This document shows positions 30,917-31,695 of a DNA stretch of 31,695 nucleotides, in pieces. The stretch is from NCBI GenBank assembly GCA_009995705.1, contig JAADBR010000032.1:1-31695 (forward strand). The letters run 5' to 3'. Below the pieces are notes generated by a model that was not told where the DNA came from, searched no databases, and was given only the letters and a program-made list of their open reading frames with translations. Source of the stretch: Microcystis aeruginosa W13-11. Lineage in GTDB: Bacteria; Cyanobacteriota; Cyanobacteriia; Cyanobacteriales; Microcystaceae. Within the stretch, counting starts at the first letter, position 1. Each line of letters starts with the position of its first letter. A program made the translations under genes and the position numbers.

Positions 30917-30974
30917 GGTGCGTTCCCCAAAAATCGATCGCTGGAGCGGTAGAAGTTGCATTAGGGAACGCACC
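30917..30974. repeat. 58-bp inverted repeat, 11-bp perfect stem
   Basis: GGTGCGTTCCC (30917-30927) pairs with GGGAACGCACC (30964-30974), leaving a 36-base loop. The GTAGGGTGCGTTCCC wording is a known kind of dispersed palindrome in cyanobacteria (from memory). It sits directly upstream of the truncated toxin gene. Confidence 0.75.
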
Positions 30975-31028
30975 CTACAGGGATAGCGATCGCAATTCAA
31001 ACTAACTTGCCTTTGCAGAATCAGCGCA

Positions 31029-31208
31029 ACTCAACTAAACTTAGTACTAGGGCAAGGCGTTTCGGAACTGCGGATTGATTATAGACCGGGGTATCGGGTG
31101 TATTTCATCCAGCGAGGTGAGACCTTAATCATCCTCTTGGCAGGAGGGGATAAACGGACTCAGGAAAGGGACATCAAAACGGCGCTAGGTTTGGCACAAG
31201 ACTTATAG
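31029..31208 (+). pseudogene. HigB/RelE-superfamily toxin remnant, N-terminus missing
   Basis: The frame ending at the TAG of 31206-31208 reads GQGVSELRIDYRPGYRVYFI, QRGETLIILLAGGDKRTQER, DIKTALGLAQDL, the C-terminal two-thirds of the addiction-module killer (HigB-type) family. The start region (normally ~35-40 residues before GVSELR) is absent: upstream the frame runs into unrelated sequence with no Met. Palindromic elements lie just before the break. The antitoxin gene follows nine bases later in the normal toxin-antitoxin order. Loss of the N-terminus should make it inactive. Confidence 0.8.
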
Positions 31209-31217
31209 GAGGTTTTT

Positions 31218-31504
31218 ATGGCTACTATCCAAACCCACCCTTGGGATGCGGCGGAACGGAAACAAAAGAAGATATAGCTGCATATCTTGAAGCTGCCCTT
31301 GAAGATGGCGATCCAAGCTTAGTCGTAGCAGCATTAGGTGATATTGCTCGATCTAAAGGGATGACAAACATTGCCAGTGAAACAGGATTGGGGCGTGAAA
31401 GTCTCTACAAAGCTTTGTCAATCGAAGGTAATCCAGAGTTTGCCACGGTTATTAAGGTTATACAATTGCTTGGGTTACGTCTCCAAGTTGTACCAATTGC
31501 CTAA
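31218..31504 (+). pseudogene. HigA-type antitoxin with a frameshift near its N-terminus
   Basis: AGGAGG lies five bases before ATG 31218, which starts MATIQTHPWDAAE and then meets a stop at 31272. The family sequence continues in another frame: ETKEDIAAYLEAALEDGDPS, LVVAALGDIARSKGMTNIAS, ETGLGRESLYKALSIEGNPE, to the stop at 31502-31504. Against the usual D.A..L...EDIAAYL spacing, two residues are missing between AAE and ETK, where only two bases remain, so about four bases were lost at 31257-31258. The helix-turn-helix (MTNIASETGLGRESLYKALS) is intact, and a TTG at 31241 could yield an 87-residue product, so partial function is possible. The rest of the window (31505-31695) shows no recognisable gene. 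Confidence 0.8.
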
Positions 31505-31695
31505 CTTCACCGTTATCCCGCAGATCTATGGGCTCTTGTTCGTGAAGATTTTCTGTATTGCCTTGCTATACAGGCAGTATTTTGTAACCCACATTCCGCA
31601 CCCTCAACTGTCACAGATCAAAAAAGCCATTAAAGTAGTACATAATAACTAAAATTAATTCAAAGGTTAAAAGGGTTAATGAGAATATATAGCAT

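Larger units (their letters stand above)
30472..31028. other. 557-bp gap made largely of palindromic elements
   Basis: Between the HEAT gene and the toxin relic no convincing gene exists; a 60-codon plus-strand frame (30770-30952) runs through two inverted-repeat elements and is taken as spurious. The stretch contains a 135-bp MITE-like element, a 113-bp element and a 58-bp hairpin, listed separately, and a HIP1 site at 30986. Confidence 0.7.

Noticed and set aside
30770..30952. 60-codon plus-strand open frame
   Set aside because: It is read through a 113-bp inverted-repeat element and into a second hairpin; the product is a by-product of the repeats.
31371..31652. 93-codon plus-strand frame at the right end
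   Set aside because: Mostly the alternative frame of the HigA-type antitoxin; the extension past 31504 has no recognisable content.

Overview
The window comes from a cyanobacterial chromosome, most likely Microcystis or a close relative. Seen directly: nine copies of the palindrome GCGATCGC (the cyanobacterial HIP1 site, at about 3659, 6499, 8003, 9554, 13569, 22545, 23709, 23956 and 30986), genes typical of cyanobacteria (cytochrome cM, a CruA-type lycopene cyclase, a DICT-domain histidine kinase, DUF4346 and DUF2993 proteins), 7-bp tandem repeats in gene gaps, and many small inverted-repeat elements. The genus is inferred from this mix, not proven.

Layout. (1) 1-3080 is a worn accessory stretch: a tandemly duplicated Rpn-like (PD-(D/E)XK) gene, a small secreted protein whose start is blurred by a run of nine G, a possible toxin/immunity pair, a second Rpn relic with a 12-bp repeat, and an unassigned hairpin-bearing segment. 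(2) 3085-17409 is core genome: argG, a DICT-GAF histidine kinase, a one-helix small protein, an SGNH hydrolase, purK translationally coupled to a lumenal pentapeptide-repeat protein, a LivH/NatD permease, a DUF4346 protein, a CruA-like cyclase, a DUF2993 lipid-binding-like protein, a GerMN protein, an MscS channel and cytM. (3) 17766-22108 holds two tandem paralogous GT41 (SPINDLY/OGT-type) glycosyltransferases. (4) 22455-24612 is core again: an ACT-domain malic enzyme and a VanY-type D,D-carboxypeptidase.

(5) 24613-31504 is an accessory island. It carries an antitoxin-like protein, an NLR-like gene (NACHT NTPase, HEAT repeats, C-terminal TIR), a Phd-type antitoxin without a toxin, a DUF6888/DUF6887-like pair, an eight-repeat HEAT protein, a HEAT protein with a glycine/asparagine-rich motif and helical tail, several MITE-like elements and the remains of a HigB/HigA-type module. 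The NLR-like gene is split by a 93-bp MITE with a TA target duplication; removing element plus duplication (95 bp) restores one 888-residue frame with a regular HEAT repeat at the join.

The most interesting lead is that the extreme C-terminus of the TIR protein and the middle of the downstream HEAT protein carry the same short motif (SKYxI..N.QIIE.GDG.I), nearly identical even in DNA. This suggests that the NACHT-HEAT-TIR sensor and a separate HEAT protein belong to one immune-type system and may meet through a homotypic, possibly amyloid-like, motif. That is inference; the shared motif and the gene order are seen.
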